Shown here in pieces: positions 52,339 to 60,685 of a stretch of DNA of 64,000 nucleotides (position 1 is its first letter; each line of letters opens with the position of its first letter). The position numbers and the translations under genes were made by a program. Source of the stretch: G942493375 sp942493375 (GTDB lineage: Bacteria; Armatimonadota; UBA5829); assembly GCA_942493375.1 (NCBI GenBank), contig OW818698.1, positions 4,030,001 through 4,094,000 on the forward strand. The letters are read 5' to 3'. The notes beneath the pieces are model-generated. The model saw nothing but the letters and a program-made list of their open reading frames with translations. It had not been told where the DNA came from and searched no databases.

Positions 52339-53285
52339 TGCATTCTTCCTTCGCCAGCTACTTCAATCAGCGCATCAAGGTTAGCCAGTGGAACATCGGA
52401 CTGGATCTCCTGCGCTGGAGCGAATATCAACCCTCCACCTGCTCCCAGAACTTTCCGCACTTCTCTGGCTTCTCTGCGGACATCGTCCGGTGTGCCATAG
52501 GGTAGGGTCTTCTGAGTGCTTAATCCTCCCCAGAACGTCAGGTCCTTTCCATATTCGCGCTTGAGCATCGCTATATCCATACACTCCGGCTGTACCGGAT
52601 TCAGGACATCGATCCCCATTTCTATCAGAGATGGAATGATCTTTACCACATTGCCGCAGGAATGGATCCAGACATGCTTGCCGTAGGACTTAATCAGATC
52701 ATACTCAACCTGTTCTCCTGGGCGGATCAGATCCTGCCAGGATCCCGGAGACATAAGCAGATCACACTGACTCCCCCAGTCACTGCCCAAAAGAACTCCG
52801 TCTATATGTGGATGAGAGAGAAAGTTTTCCAGCATTACCAGGTTGCGTTGAATGATTTCCTGCAGGTATGCCCTTGTCCACTCTACACTGCCTGCCACGT
52901 CTGCGAGGAAATTCTCTATGCCTCTTGCGAAGTAGGCCTTTTCGAAGTGCGATCCATACACGCAAACCAGCACATATTTCCCTGCTTCGTGCATGCGGTC
53001 TACAGTTGCATAGAAATCTGCATAACTACCATCTCCGGTAATAGTCGGACGTGTGGCTGGTGTGTCGAAGTCTGACCATGCATCCATTGAGCCACCGACA
53101 TTCTTCCACTGCCACCAGGGAGGAGACAAGCGGATAACGTCATTGTCGAACATCGTATCCTCATCGATAATCCCACGCTCATCTCTCAATTTCTCCTTCA
53201 TATCCATCGCACACCCGATGCACCGGGGAATGCGCTCAGTTTCACGATGTTCAATTGCAGCTATTACACACTCACGACTATTCAT
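52335..53285 (-). CDS. Uroporphyrinogen decarboxylase (UROD)-superfamily protein A
   Basis: 316 residues. It starts in the superfamily manner (MNSRECVIAAIEHRETERIP). It keeps a metal-site-like HSCGNVV (about residue 220), with a later Cys in PVQPECMDIAM, as in the zinc methyltransferases MtaA/MtbA, then LTFWGGLSTQ and GGGLIFAPAQEI. The superfamily covers haem-pathway UROD and cobalamin- or corrinoid-protein methyltransferases. With no haem genes nearby, a methyl-transfer or decarboxylation role in sugar or organic-acid use is more likely (inference). It diverges from the FadR-type regulator and is coupled to an esterase. Confidence 0.85.
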   Translation of the reverse strand: MNSRECVIAAIEHRETERIPRCIGCAMDMKEKLRDERGIIDEDTMFDNDVIRLSPPWWQWKNVGGSMDAWSDFDTPATRPTITGDGSYADFYATVDRMHEAGKYVLVCVYGSHFEKAYFARGIENFLADVAGSVEWTRAYLQEIIQRNLVMLENFLSHPHIDGVLLGSDWGSQCDLLMSPGSWQDLIRPGEQVEYDLIKSYGKHVWIHSCGNVVKIIPSLIEMGIDVLNPVQPECMDIAMLKREYGKDLTFWGGLSTQKTLPYGTPDDVRREAREVRKVLGAGGGLIFAPAQEIQSDVPLANLDALIEVAGEGRMH

Positions 53286-53369
53286 ATTTACACCTACTCG
53301 AGTTTAATATTGCATTCGTATACCTTTTGGAAAGGGTAACATACATTCAGAATAATGCCAAGTGTTTGC

Positions 53370-53420
53370 TTGACGAACATTACCAGGTATGGTATATTAC
53401 CACCAACCTATGACATAGGT
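53370..53420 (+). promoter_or_regulatory. Promoter and palindromic operator of the FadR-type regulator
   Basis: TTGACG (53370-53375), 17 bp, TATATT (53393-53398), then a perfect 15-bp palindrome ACCTATG-A-CATAGGT (53406-53420) at the predicted start point. The size and position suit a FadR/GntR dimer and imply repression, possibly also of the divergent UROD-like gene at 53285. No promoter for that gene was picked out confidently. Confidence 0.75.
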
Positions 53421-53446
53421 CAGATGTAATGCTTTAGGAATCAATA

Positions 53447-54199
53447 ATGCAAAATGATCTCAAATTAAAGGAGCAGGATATAACACCGGTAATACAGCCG
53501 GTAGCTATATCGAGTGCACGGTGTGAAGCGACTAAGCAAATTGAGGCGCTTATCCTGTCCGGACAATATAAGTCAGGGGAAAAGTTACCTGCAGAACAGC
53601 AATTAGCTGAGTCTCTGCAGGTAGGACGCAGAGCTGTCAGAGAAGCGCTTCAGGCATTGCAGGCGAAAGGACTCATAGAAGTAAGAATGGGGGCCGGTGC
53701 CTTTGTCGTCCGCAATGACTTGGACAGGTTCATGGATTCTCTAACTACCAACGTGAGAGCATATCTTTCCAACGAACGTGCAGAATTAACTCACTGCAGC
53801 CAGTTCCGGGAGATCGTAGAAGGTGCAGCAATAGACGGACTGGCAGCAAATCCGGACCGTAATATATTGGAAAAACTTGTACAGGCTCTTGAGGGACAGG
53901 AACTCGCTCGGGAGCATAAAGACTCACATGCTTACAGTCAGCATCATTTCGAATTCCACAAGAGTATTGTTGAGAGTCTCAATAATCCAATCATCTCGAT
54001 GCTTTTTGAACAGGTATTAAGCCTGGTTCAGGGAGATATGCAAACAAGCGGCGCAAATCCTGAGATCCAGCAGGAAGCTATAATTGAGCACCGAAAAGTA
54101 TATGAAGCCATACATAATGGTGATTCAGAGTCTGCACGAGCATGTCTGTCAGTTCATTTGAAACACTTCCGGCGTAATCTTGATGGCCTGCGCTCATAA
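53447..54199 (+). CDS. FadR-subfamily GntR transcriptional regulator
   Basis: 250 residues with AGGAATC 7 bases upstream. The N-terminal winged helix (about 25-90) shows ILSGQYKSGEKLPAEQQLAE, LQVGRRAVREALQALQAKGL and a GAGAFVV wing. The C-terminal FCD domain (about 115-240) shows the metal/ligand histidine pattern: FREIVEGAAIDGLA, then HHFEFHKSIVES, then IIEHRKVYEAIHNGD. FCD regulators usually bind small acids such as uronates, gluconate or lactate. It heads the operon of the 239-residue protein, two UROD-like proteins and probably the cupin, and a palindrome at its own promoter suggests local control. Confidence 0.93.
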   Translation: MQNDLKLKEQDITPVIQPVAISSARCEATKQIEALILSGQYKSGEKLPAEQQLAESLQVGRRAVREALQALQAKGLIEVRMGAGAFVVRNDLDRFMDSLTTNVRAYLSNERAELTHCSQFREIVEGAAIDGLAANPDRNILEKLVQALEGQELAREHKDSHAYSQHHFEFHKSIVESLNNPIISMLFEQVLSLVQGDMQTSGANPEIQQEAIIEHRKVYEAIHNGDSESARACLSVHLKHFRRNLDGLRS

Positions 54200-54229
54200 T
54201 AGCAATAAACAAAGAACAGGAGACAGAAA

Positions 54230-54949
54230 ATGAATAACGAGAAGTACACCAGACCCAACATCGAACGTGCACGTTTTGTAAATCCTGAGCGGGACACTGT
54301 GAATAATATTACTCAAGCCGAAGCAGAGGTCGTCACAAATTATCAACTGGGCTTGACACAGACTCGTAAGCAATTTCAAATCGACTATTATCAATATGAT
54401 GCACCTTTTTTCTACCAGAACTTTCGGGTAGAGTTAGGCAGACCTTGGGAGAATTCGTCGAACCATTCCATAGCGGACTCACCTGAGGAGATATGGGGTG
54501 TAACGACTGATGAGGTTAAGCCGAGATATGTAGGAGCGGAGATGAACTCGGATGGTGTCGAATTGGATATTCCACCATATGGAGCTATCACCTTTGTGGA
54601 GGAAGAAGCGATTGTTGAAGTCACTGTGATTGGTAGTGCGTGTGCACCTCCTGGCTACATTATGCTATATGGAGAGCCAGTCGAATGGAAATATGCACGG
54701 ACAGGAGTCAAGATGAGAGCGGACAACCTTTGGGGAGAGCACCTGCGCTGGCACATGTGGAGCAGAGGTATGAACGAAGGTTACCGAGATGCAGGGATGA
54801 GCTGCGCAGTCTTTCGCATTCCACCATGCAAGAAAATCACGATAATGGCTGGCAGCCAGCACACAATGGATGAACTCGACATGAAAAACATGCGCCACGA
54901 TGCTCATTATGCAGTTCGCTATATCTATGTAGGTGTGCAGAAACCGTAA
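54230..54949 (+). CDS. Uncharacterised protein linked to UROD-like genes
   Basis: 239 residues with GGAGAC shortly upstream; no signal peptide or membrane segment. The sequence is rich in aromatic residues and predicts mostly beta-structure (YYQYDAPFFYQNFRVELG, VELDIPPYGAITFVEEEA, PPGYIMLYGEPVEWKY). The C-terminal half has several His and Cys residues (SCAVFRIPPCKK, GSQHTMDELDMKNMRHD). I recognise no family. It sits 30 bp after the FadR-type gene and 12 bp before a UROD-like gene, so it is almost certainly part of the same pathway. Confidence 0.7.
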   Translation: MNNEKYTRPNIERARFVNPERDTVNNITQAEAEVVTNYQLGLTQTRKQFQIDYYQYDAPFFYQNFRVELGRPWENSSNHSIADSPEEIWGVTTDEVKPRYVGAEMNSDGVELDIPPYGAITFVEEEAIVEVTVIGSACAPPGYIMLYGEPVEWKYARTGVKMRADNLWGEHLRWHMWSRGMNEGYRDAGMSCAVFRIPPCKKITIMAGSQHTMDELDMKNMRHDAHYAVRYIYVGVQKP

Positions 54950-54961
54950 GTGAGGATCCTT

Positions 54962-56089
54962 ATGAGTATGACAACTCGGGAACTGTTCAGACGGATAATG
55001 AGGTTTGAAACTCCGGACCGTACACCTCTCTGGCAGGTAGAAGAGGTTACAGGGCAGGCAGAACGTAAATGGTATCACGATGGCTATACCACCATAGACC
55101 GTCTAGCTGCATCTACAATAGGATTTGACTGCGGATTGCAGACAACACCAATCAGTGATCAACCACCCATTCCGGCATTCTATCCGAAGACTCTGGAAGT
55201 AGGCGACAACTTCGTAATACATCAGGATCACTTTGGATTCAAGGTGAAATCCGAGTGCGGCAGCGTGATGAGCCCGGTCAACTATGTGTATCTCGATGGT
55301 CCACTATCCTCGATAGATGACTGGCACAAAATGCGATACCGTTTCGATCCATTGGATTCCCGCAGGTTGCCCGTTTGGTGGGGCGAAGAAGCAATCCGTG
55401 AAATGAACAACAGCACAAACCCGGTAGTCATTGCAATGCCCTGGGGACCTGCACGTGGTATTAAAAACTGCTACATGCTGGGGTTTGACCGATTTATGGA
55501 AGTTATCGTTGATACGCCTGAAATACTGGAAGAGATTTTTGACTACTGGGCAGATTATCTTATCAGGTTCTTCAGTCAATTCATCGACACTCTGACTATT
55601 GATGCATTCCTGTTTAAGGAAGATGGTATGGGGTACAAAAATTCCACACTTGTCTCTCCGCAAATGTTCCGCCGTATATATCATCCACATATGAAGCGGG
55701 TGGTAGAATACTTGCGGAGTCACGGTGTCTCGGTGATCGGCTACTATTCCAGCGGGAATCTAGTTCCACTGCTGCGTGAGTTTATCGACTGCGGTATAAA
55801 CCTAATTACTCCTATGGAATGTGCCGCAAGCATGGATGCTGTCGATCTTCGTAAGGAGTACGGCCGCGACTTGTTAATGATAGGCAATATTAGCCGTCAA
55901 GCTGTAATGGATGGTAAGGAAGCTATTCGCAAGGAAGTAGACCGCAAGGTTCCATTTCTGATGGAAAGCGGAGGATATATCCCGGCTTTCGATGATGCTG
56001 TTATGCCGGATATGGAACTTGAAAATGTCCGCTATTGCGCTGAACTCATAAAAAATCATGTGCCTGGAACTGGAAGGATAGAACAATGA
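54962..56089 (+). CDS. UROD-superfamily protein B
   Basis: 375 residues from the ATG at 54962 (MSMTTRELFRRIMRFETPDR), with AGGA about 5 bases upstream. It follows the UROD/methyltransferase fold: TPLWQVEEVTG, MPWGPARGIKNCYML, IDAFLFKEDGMGYK, then VIGYYSSGNLVPLL and DLLMIGNISRQ. The HxCG metal motif of protein A is replaced by YSSG, so it probably lacks that zinc site. It overlaps the next gene by 4 bases (ATGA). Probably works together with protein C; the reaction is unknown. Confidence 0.85.
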   Translation: MSMTTRELFRRIMRFETPDRTPLWQVEEVTGQAERKWYHDGYTTIDRLAASTIGFDCGLQTTPISDQPPIPAFYPKTLEVGDNFVIHQDHFGFKVKSECGSVMSPVNYVYLDGPLSSIDDWHKMRYRFDPLDSRRLPVWWGEEAIREMNNSTNPVVIAMPWGPARGIKNCYMLGFDRFMEVIVDTPEILEEIFDYWADYLIRFFSQFIDTLTIDAFLFKEDGMGYKNSTLVSPQMFRRIYHPHMKRVVEYLRSHGVSVIGYYSSGNLVPLLREFIDCGINLITPMECAASMDAVDLRKEYGRDLLMIGNISRQAVMDGKEAIRKEVDRKVPFLMESGGYIPAFDDAVMPDMELENVRYCAELIKNHVPGTGRIEQ

Positions 56090-57270
56090 ACGCACGAGAA
56101 CGATTCATCCAAACAATGAGTTTCGGAAATCCGGACCGTCCATTTTACTTTCTGGGTAAACCCCGCAAGGCAACACTGGATGCCTGGTATGAGCAGGGAC
56201 TGCCAAAAATGCCGGATGCCGGAGAATATGGATGTCCCCAAGAGTTTTATGGACTAACCGGACAGGACAGGCTGCAGTGGGGAGTGCAGGTAGATTTTGG
56301 TCTCGTGCCTGCATTTGAAACAAAAGTGATTAGTGAAGACGAGTCCAGGCGTGTGTGGGTCGATACTAATGGGATAGTTATGCTGGATTCCGGAGCTGCG
56401 CTTGACACCCCCGGCTTTCGAACCAGGAGCTATGTCTCCCATCCAGTCTCAAATCGCATGGACTGGGAGGATATGAAACGTCGTTATGACCCCACTTCTC
56501 CGGAACGTTATGACGGAATAGGCTGGCCTGACTGGGCAAGCGGAATGGTTGACCGTGACTTCCCGGTTATGGCATCACTTCCGTCTATGTATTGGAAATC
56601 TCGCGATTGGGTAGGATTCGAGAACCTCTCCATGATGTTTTTGGATGACCCTGATCTTGTCCACGAAATGATGGAGCATGTCACGATTTTCCTGATGGAA
56701 GTAATGCGCCGGGCTGTTCAAGAGATCCATGTAGATGCCGTAGTGTTAAATGAGGATATGGCATACAAGCACGCCAGTATGATCTCCCCGGCAATGTTCA
56801 GAGAGTTTATGATGCCCAGGTACAAGAGACTGGTTAAGTTCTTCAAGGAGTTGGGTGTTCCACTTGTGATGGTAGACTGTGATGGGCATGTTGGTGAATT
56901 GATCCCGCTTTGGCTGGAAGCAGGGATAGATGGGACTTACCCGATAGAGATTGCTGCCAACAATGATCCTGTAGCCTATCGGCAGAAGTTCGGGAAGCAG
57001 CTCTCTATCTTTGGTGGAATCGACAAGAGAGAGATACGCTCACGGGAACGTGTGTATGAAGAAGTAATGAAGAAGGTGCCGTATCTTCTGGAGCAGGGAG
57101 GGCATATCCCGTGTTTCGACCATGCAATACCGCCTGATGTCCCGCTGGATGGATATCTATATATGGTTGAGGTAGTACGAGCTCTCATTTTCGGTCGTTC
57201 CGTCCCTGGTCCGAAAACAGAACTGGACCTTATTGGAAATCTTGATCTCACTGCCTTAACAACAGGCTAG
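56086..57270 (+). CDS. UROD-superfamily protein C
   Basis: 394 residues, translationally coupled to protein B. It starts MNARERFIQTMSFGNPDR and carries AVVLNEDMAYKHASMISP, then VPLVMVDCDGHVGELIP and LSIFGGIDKREIRS. The position of the HxCG metal motif reads DCDG, again unlike protein A. B and C are clearly related (both have the NEDM/KEDGM and M.SP/VSPQMF blocks) but diverged, suggesting a heterodimer or sequential steps. It is followed by a palindromic repeat and the cupin gene. Confidence 0.85.
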   Translation: MNARERFIQTMSFGNPDRPFYFLGKPRKATLDAWYEQGLPKMPDAGEYGCPQEFYGLTGQDRLQWGVQVDFGLVPAFETKVISEDESRRVWVDTNGIVMLDSGAALDTPGFRTRSYVSHPVSNRMDWEDMKRRYDPTSPERYDGIGWPDWASGMVDRDFPVMASLPSMYWKSRDWVGFENLSMMFLDDPDLVHEMMEHVTIFLMEVMRRAVQEIHVDAVVLNEDMAYKHASMISPAMFREFMMPRYKRLVKFFKELGVPLVMVDCDGHVGELIPLWLEAGIDGTYPIEIAANNDPVAYRQKFGKQLSIFGGIDKREIRSRERVYEEVMKKVPYLLEQGGHIPCFDHAIPPDVPLDGYLYMVEVVRALIFGRSVPGPKTELDLIGNLDLTALTTG

Positions 57271-57293
57271 AACGATGAATGAAGTGAAAATTC

Positions 57294-57373
57294 TGTCATT
57301 CTGAGGAACGAAGAATCTGCTTTTCCAGCGAAGTATGCAATGAAGCAGATTCTTCACTACGTTCAGATTGACA
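57294..57373. repeat. Palindromic element (family copy 2)
   Basis: Arms beginning TGTCATTCTGAGGAACG and ending TTCAGATTGACA match the element at 49364-49432, but are imperfect and have a longer loop. It lies between UROD-like gene C and the cupin gene and so may separate them transcriptionally or be carried in their mRNA. Confidence 0.85.
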
Positions 57374-57403
57374 TTCATTGTGAACCGGGTATTTGGAGGA
57401 AAT

Positions 57404-57829
57404 ATGATCTTAAGGCGTTTTGATGAGGGTGAACTGTTAGATGTTGCTGGTTTGAACACGATTCGTGTTGTTCTGGATCGCAGCGAAACCGCTCGCACAG
57501 AAATCGGTATGGAGACCTGGCGTGCTGGTCTGGTTGGTCCTCCACACAAGCATGAAGAGAAAGAGCAAGTCTTTCTGATTACATCAGGCAGAGGTTGGGT
57601 GAGAGTTGCCGATGAGCAACGCGAGGTTCAAAAAGGTGACTTGATATATATACCAGCAGGAATTGAACATCAGACCACGGCCTCTCCGGATGAAGACCTG
57701 CAATATCTGCTATACAACACATTCCTGGATGATCACAAAGAAGGTCATGCAACATTCAAAGAGCACATAGAACAAGTAAAATCCACCCGAAGATCACAAG
57801 CTGAGTCAGTCATGAATAATGCGGGCTAG
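57404..57829 (+). CDS. Cupin-domain protein
   Basis: 141 residues from the ATG at 57404, with TTGGAGGAA 5-6 bases upstream. It is a single cupin: motif 1 GPPHKHEEKEQVF (HxH...E metal ligands) followed by GRGWVRV, and motif 2 GDLIYIPAGIEHQT (second His). Such small cupins act as sugar isomerases, epimerases, lyases or metal-dependent dioxygenases. It is probably the last gene of the FadR-controlled operon, 133 bp after UROD-like gene C with a repeat in between. A strong terminator follows. Confidence 0.88.
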   Translation: MILRRFDEGELLDVAGLNTIRVVLDRSETARTEIGMETWRAGLVGPPHKHEEKEQVFLITSGRGWVRVADEQREVQKGDLIYIPAGIEHQTTASPDEDLQYLLYNTFLDDHKEGHATFKEHIEQVKSTRRSQAESVMNNAG

Positions 57830-57862
57830 GCGAAAAGAATAAACAACATTATCAAAAACATA

Positions 57863-57903
57863 GGTGATATATGACTGGTGATGAGACCCAGTCATATATC
57901 ACC
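57863..57903 (+). terminator. Terminator after the cupin gene
   Basis: A 16-bp perfect stem GGTGATATATGACTGG with its complement at 57888-57903 and a 9-base loop, followed by GATTTTC. It is 34 bp after the stop. Confidence 0.8.
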
Positions 57904-57913
57904 GATTTTCCCG

Positions 57914-58180
57914 CCTGAAGCCTGAAATCTGAAGCCTATGGCAACATCCATCAAGTCAGCGATTCGACAAACAAACTCCGTTGGTATATACCCACCATGG
58001 AATACCGTCAATGATTTACAGTACGTAAACACCTCAAACAATTAGACCTGATATCTCAGCATTGGTTACATGTAACGAAATATATTATCTCCTTCGAAAA
58101 CAGAATATTTTCGTCCCTTCGTAGCGAGTCCGGCAGGTTTTCGCTGCAGGCGAAAATCGAGAGGACTCATGCTACGATTC
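57914..58180. repeat. Gap with dispersed repeat and a large palindromic element
   Basis: The 351-bp gap after the cupin has no gene. CCTGAAGCCTGAAATC.. (57914-57939) repeats the tract at 41925-41950. A complex palindrome spans 58120-58176: outer arms CGTAGC/GCTACG, inner AGTCC/GGACT and TTTTCG/CGAAAA around GCTGCAGGC. This structure lies 5 bp from the stop of the fucosidase-like gene and may mark its transcript end. Confidence 0.65.
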
Positions 58181-60475
58181 CTAATAGATCACATATTCTG
58201 TTCCAGCAACTGCATCAAACACTGTGCATGGTCCGTCCCGATGGGTTGGTATGTCGTCTCTGCTCGCATCGCAGACTCTGTACAGTTTATACGGATCATA
58301 TAATGAGCAGGAAGCGGTAATAGATGCTTTTATTGTCGCCTGCACAAGTTTTCCATCGGTCCAGGTTATACCTACCCCAAATCCACCTCTTGCCCGCAGA
58401 CCTGATACCTTACCGTCAGGCCATGCCTGGGGTAAAGAGGGCAGCAAATGGATCTCGCCGTGATAACTCTGCAGCAGCATCTCGATAACTGCAGCTACCG
58501 CACCCAGGTTGCCATCGATCTGGAAAGTTCGCGGTGGATGCAGGTCCAGCAGCGTATCCGTTGCAAAATCAGTTATTAAATGCTCAATATGGTTCAGAGC
58601 TACATCACCCTGCCCGGCTCTGGCAAAGCAACAAGATACCCATGCGCGGCTCCAGCCAGTGTGTCCGCCAAAACTTGCCAGCCGTAGTTCCAGCGATTTC
58701 ATTGCAGCATTAAATAGTTCAGGTGTCCGATGCGGAGAGAACTGATCGGATGGATATAGTCCGTATAGGTGTGAAATATGCCTGTGACCTGGTTCTACTT
58801 CTTCAAACTCTTCATTCCACTCCAGCAGTTGACCTTTTGAGCCTATCTTCAATGCAGGCAGCTTATCTCGCAGAACCTGCCACTTTGCAGATTGATCTTC
58901 ATCTATTCCGAGAATCTTTGCAGCAGTTATTGCATGAGAAAGAACATCTTCAGCCAGTTCAACATCCATCGCTGCATTCACACCGATACTCACTGGATAT
59001 TTATCACCGGTGCCTTTGAATCTGTTCTCAGGTGACTGAGAGGGCACAATAAGTGCATTACCCTTATCGTCTTCGATTATGTAAGACTCATAAAATGCAG
59101 CGACTTCTTTCAGGAATGGATAACACCGGTCCCGCAGGAATGCTTCATCCATCCCAAACTCATAATGCCACCACATATGCTGAGACAGCCAGCCGGCAGC
59201 TCCGATCCACACAGCCCAGCCATCTGATTCCGGTGTGCATCTGCCATAAGGGTCAGTCTGAATAGGAAGCCATATACCATTGCAGCCATAGAGTTTTTTA
59301 GCAGCCTCTTTGCCGTGAGGAACCTGCCGCTCCAGATGCCGCAGTAGCGCCTCTGCATATGCCTGCAATCCACCCGGCTCAGCACACCAGTATGCCATCT
59401 GTACATTTACATCCTGGTGGATATCACTGTCCCAACAAGGAGTTATTTCCTCGCACCACCGTCCTTGAAGTGTTGCCGGAAGCGATGCCGTAGCCGATGA
59501 AGCACACAGCAGATAGCGCCCATAGTTAAAATATAGCAGACTCAGACCTGGATCGGCCTTTCCTGCACGCAGGTTCCGCATTCTCTCGTCAGTTGGAAGC
59601 TCGGGTTCTTCAAACGGAAGGGACAGACTGAGTCCACCAAAATGCTTCTGATGCTCAGTCATGTGGCTGTCTACTAACTTATCCCAGTCGGTTGTGGAAA
59701 GAGAACGGAGTGCTAGTTCCTTTTCAGGTGTGCCACCCTCAGCCGATGTTCCTATATCAATCGCCACCAACACTTCAGTCGCATCCAGAATGTATACTTT
59801 GCGTCCATCAAGCATGTTTACGCTGCCGCCTTCAGCTTTGACGACAGTTGCATGCACCTCAAACGAAAATCCGTCCTTAATATCTCCACGCATCTGCAAT
59901 GCATTATCAGCGGCTTTGGTTGAAAGCACACAATTCGGATCGTGAATACGATCAAGCCACAGTGAACATGAGAAAGGCTGTCCGTCACATGTAAACCGTG
60001 CCAGTATAACTCCCTCAGTCAAATGGGCAATATATTCGCGCTGGAAGAAAGAGCCGTCTCCATGGACAGCACCGTAGCGAACAGCCGCCATACCCGTGTT
60101 AAGGTCGAGTTGACGCATATAGTTGTGGAATGGATTGTGACTGAACTCTACAAAAAGGTCTCCAGCTGTCTGGTAAGCATCGACCCGACCCGGTTTGCCG
60201 CTGATCCCTCCAGGACCTCCGAAGGCTTTATTCGCCATCTCAGTCCCTTTTTCGTATTCGCCATTTAGTAGAAGCCGACGAACCTCCGGTAACTGATCTG
60301 CTGCATCATCGCAATCTCTAAACCGGTTGATGCCTTCCCAGAGCCATTCGTGATTCAACGCTATCCGCTCGGTCTGGCAGGTTCCCATAACCATAGCCGC
60401 CAGTCGTCCGTTGCCGATAGGCAGCCCTTCGGTCCAGTCCGAAGCCGGTTTTATATACCACAATCTATTATGCAT
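58181..60475 (-). CDS. GH95-like alpha-L-fucosidase
   Basis: 764 residues without a signal peptide, so probably cytoplasmic. GH95 layout: WYIKPASDWTEGLPIGNGRL at the start, an N-terminal beta-sandwich to about 260, then an alpha/alpha barrel. Catalytic candidates are Glu ~483 (VPSQSPENRF) and Asp ~654 (FQIDGNLG). The usual paired asparagines read DVN at 355-357 (IHQDVNVQMAYW), so the first Asn is Asp. This may shift specificity, for example toward other 6-deoxy or galacto-configured sugars. Family members hydrolyse terminal alpha-linked fucose or galactose by inversion. Divergent from the Gfo/Idh/MocA gene. Confidence 0.9.
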   Translation of the reverse strand: MHNRLWYIKPASDWTEGLPIGNGRLAAMVMGTCQTERIALNHEWLWEGINRFRDCDDAADQLPEVRRLLLNGEYEKGTEMANKAFGGPGGISGKPGRVDAYQTAGDLFVEFSHNPFHNYMRQLDLNTGMAAVRYGAVHGDGSFFQREYIAHLTEGVILARFTCDGQPFSCSLWLDRIHDPNCVLSTKAADNALQMRGDIKDGFSFEVHATVVKAEGGSVNMLDGRKVYILDATEVLVAIDIGTSAEGGTPEKELALRSLSTTDWDKLVDSHMTEHQKHFGGLSLSLPFEEPELPTDERMRNLRAGKADPGLSLLYFNYGRYLLCASSATASLPATLQGRWCEEITPCWDSDIHQDVNVQMAYWCAEPGGLQAYAEALLRHLERQVPHGKEAAKKLYGCNGIWLPIQTDPYGRCTPESDGWAVWIGAAGWLSQHMWWHYEFGMDEAFLRDRCYPFLKEVAAFYESYIIEDDKGNALIVPSQSPENRFKGTGDKYPVSIGVNAAMDVELAEDVLSHAITAAKILGIDEDQSAKWQVLRDKLPALKIGSKGQLLEWNEEFEEVEPGHRHISHLYGLYPSDQFSPHRTPELFNAAMKSLELRLASFGGHTGWSRAWVSCCFARAGQGDVALNHIEHLITDFATDTLLDLHPPRTFQIDGNLGAVAAVIEMLLQSYHGEIHLLPSLPQAWPDGKVSGLRARGGFGVGITWTDGKLVQATIKASITASCSLYDPYKLYRVCDASRDDIPTHRDGPCTVFDAVAGTEYVIY

Positions 60476-60574
60476 AATATTGCCCCCAGTGCATTGCCTT
60501 CATTACTCGTAATTGATACTTCAATACCCTCACCAAATTCCCTCCTTACATATACCAAAACCATCCCGTATTCC

Positions 60575-60601
60575 CATTGTCAATTGTCAATTATCAATTA
60601 T
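60575..60601. repeat. Short tandem heptamer tract
   Basis: Three to four units of CAATT(G/A)T in the gap between the divergent fucosidase-like and oxidoreductase genes. Simple repeats of this type recur in intergenic DNA; no function inferred. Confidence 0.6.
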
Positions 60602-60685
60602 CCATTCGTGAATGAAGCAGGATATTTGCTGATAATCGGCGAATGTAGGTTGATATCTTCGTTGTGAATCAAAGGAGTCTCATCC

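Noticed and set aside
52335..57270. hemE for haem biosynthesis
   Set aside because: Three diverged copies beside a FadR-type regulator and sugar-type enzymes, with the metal motif variable; not the expected single conserved HemE.
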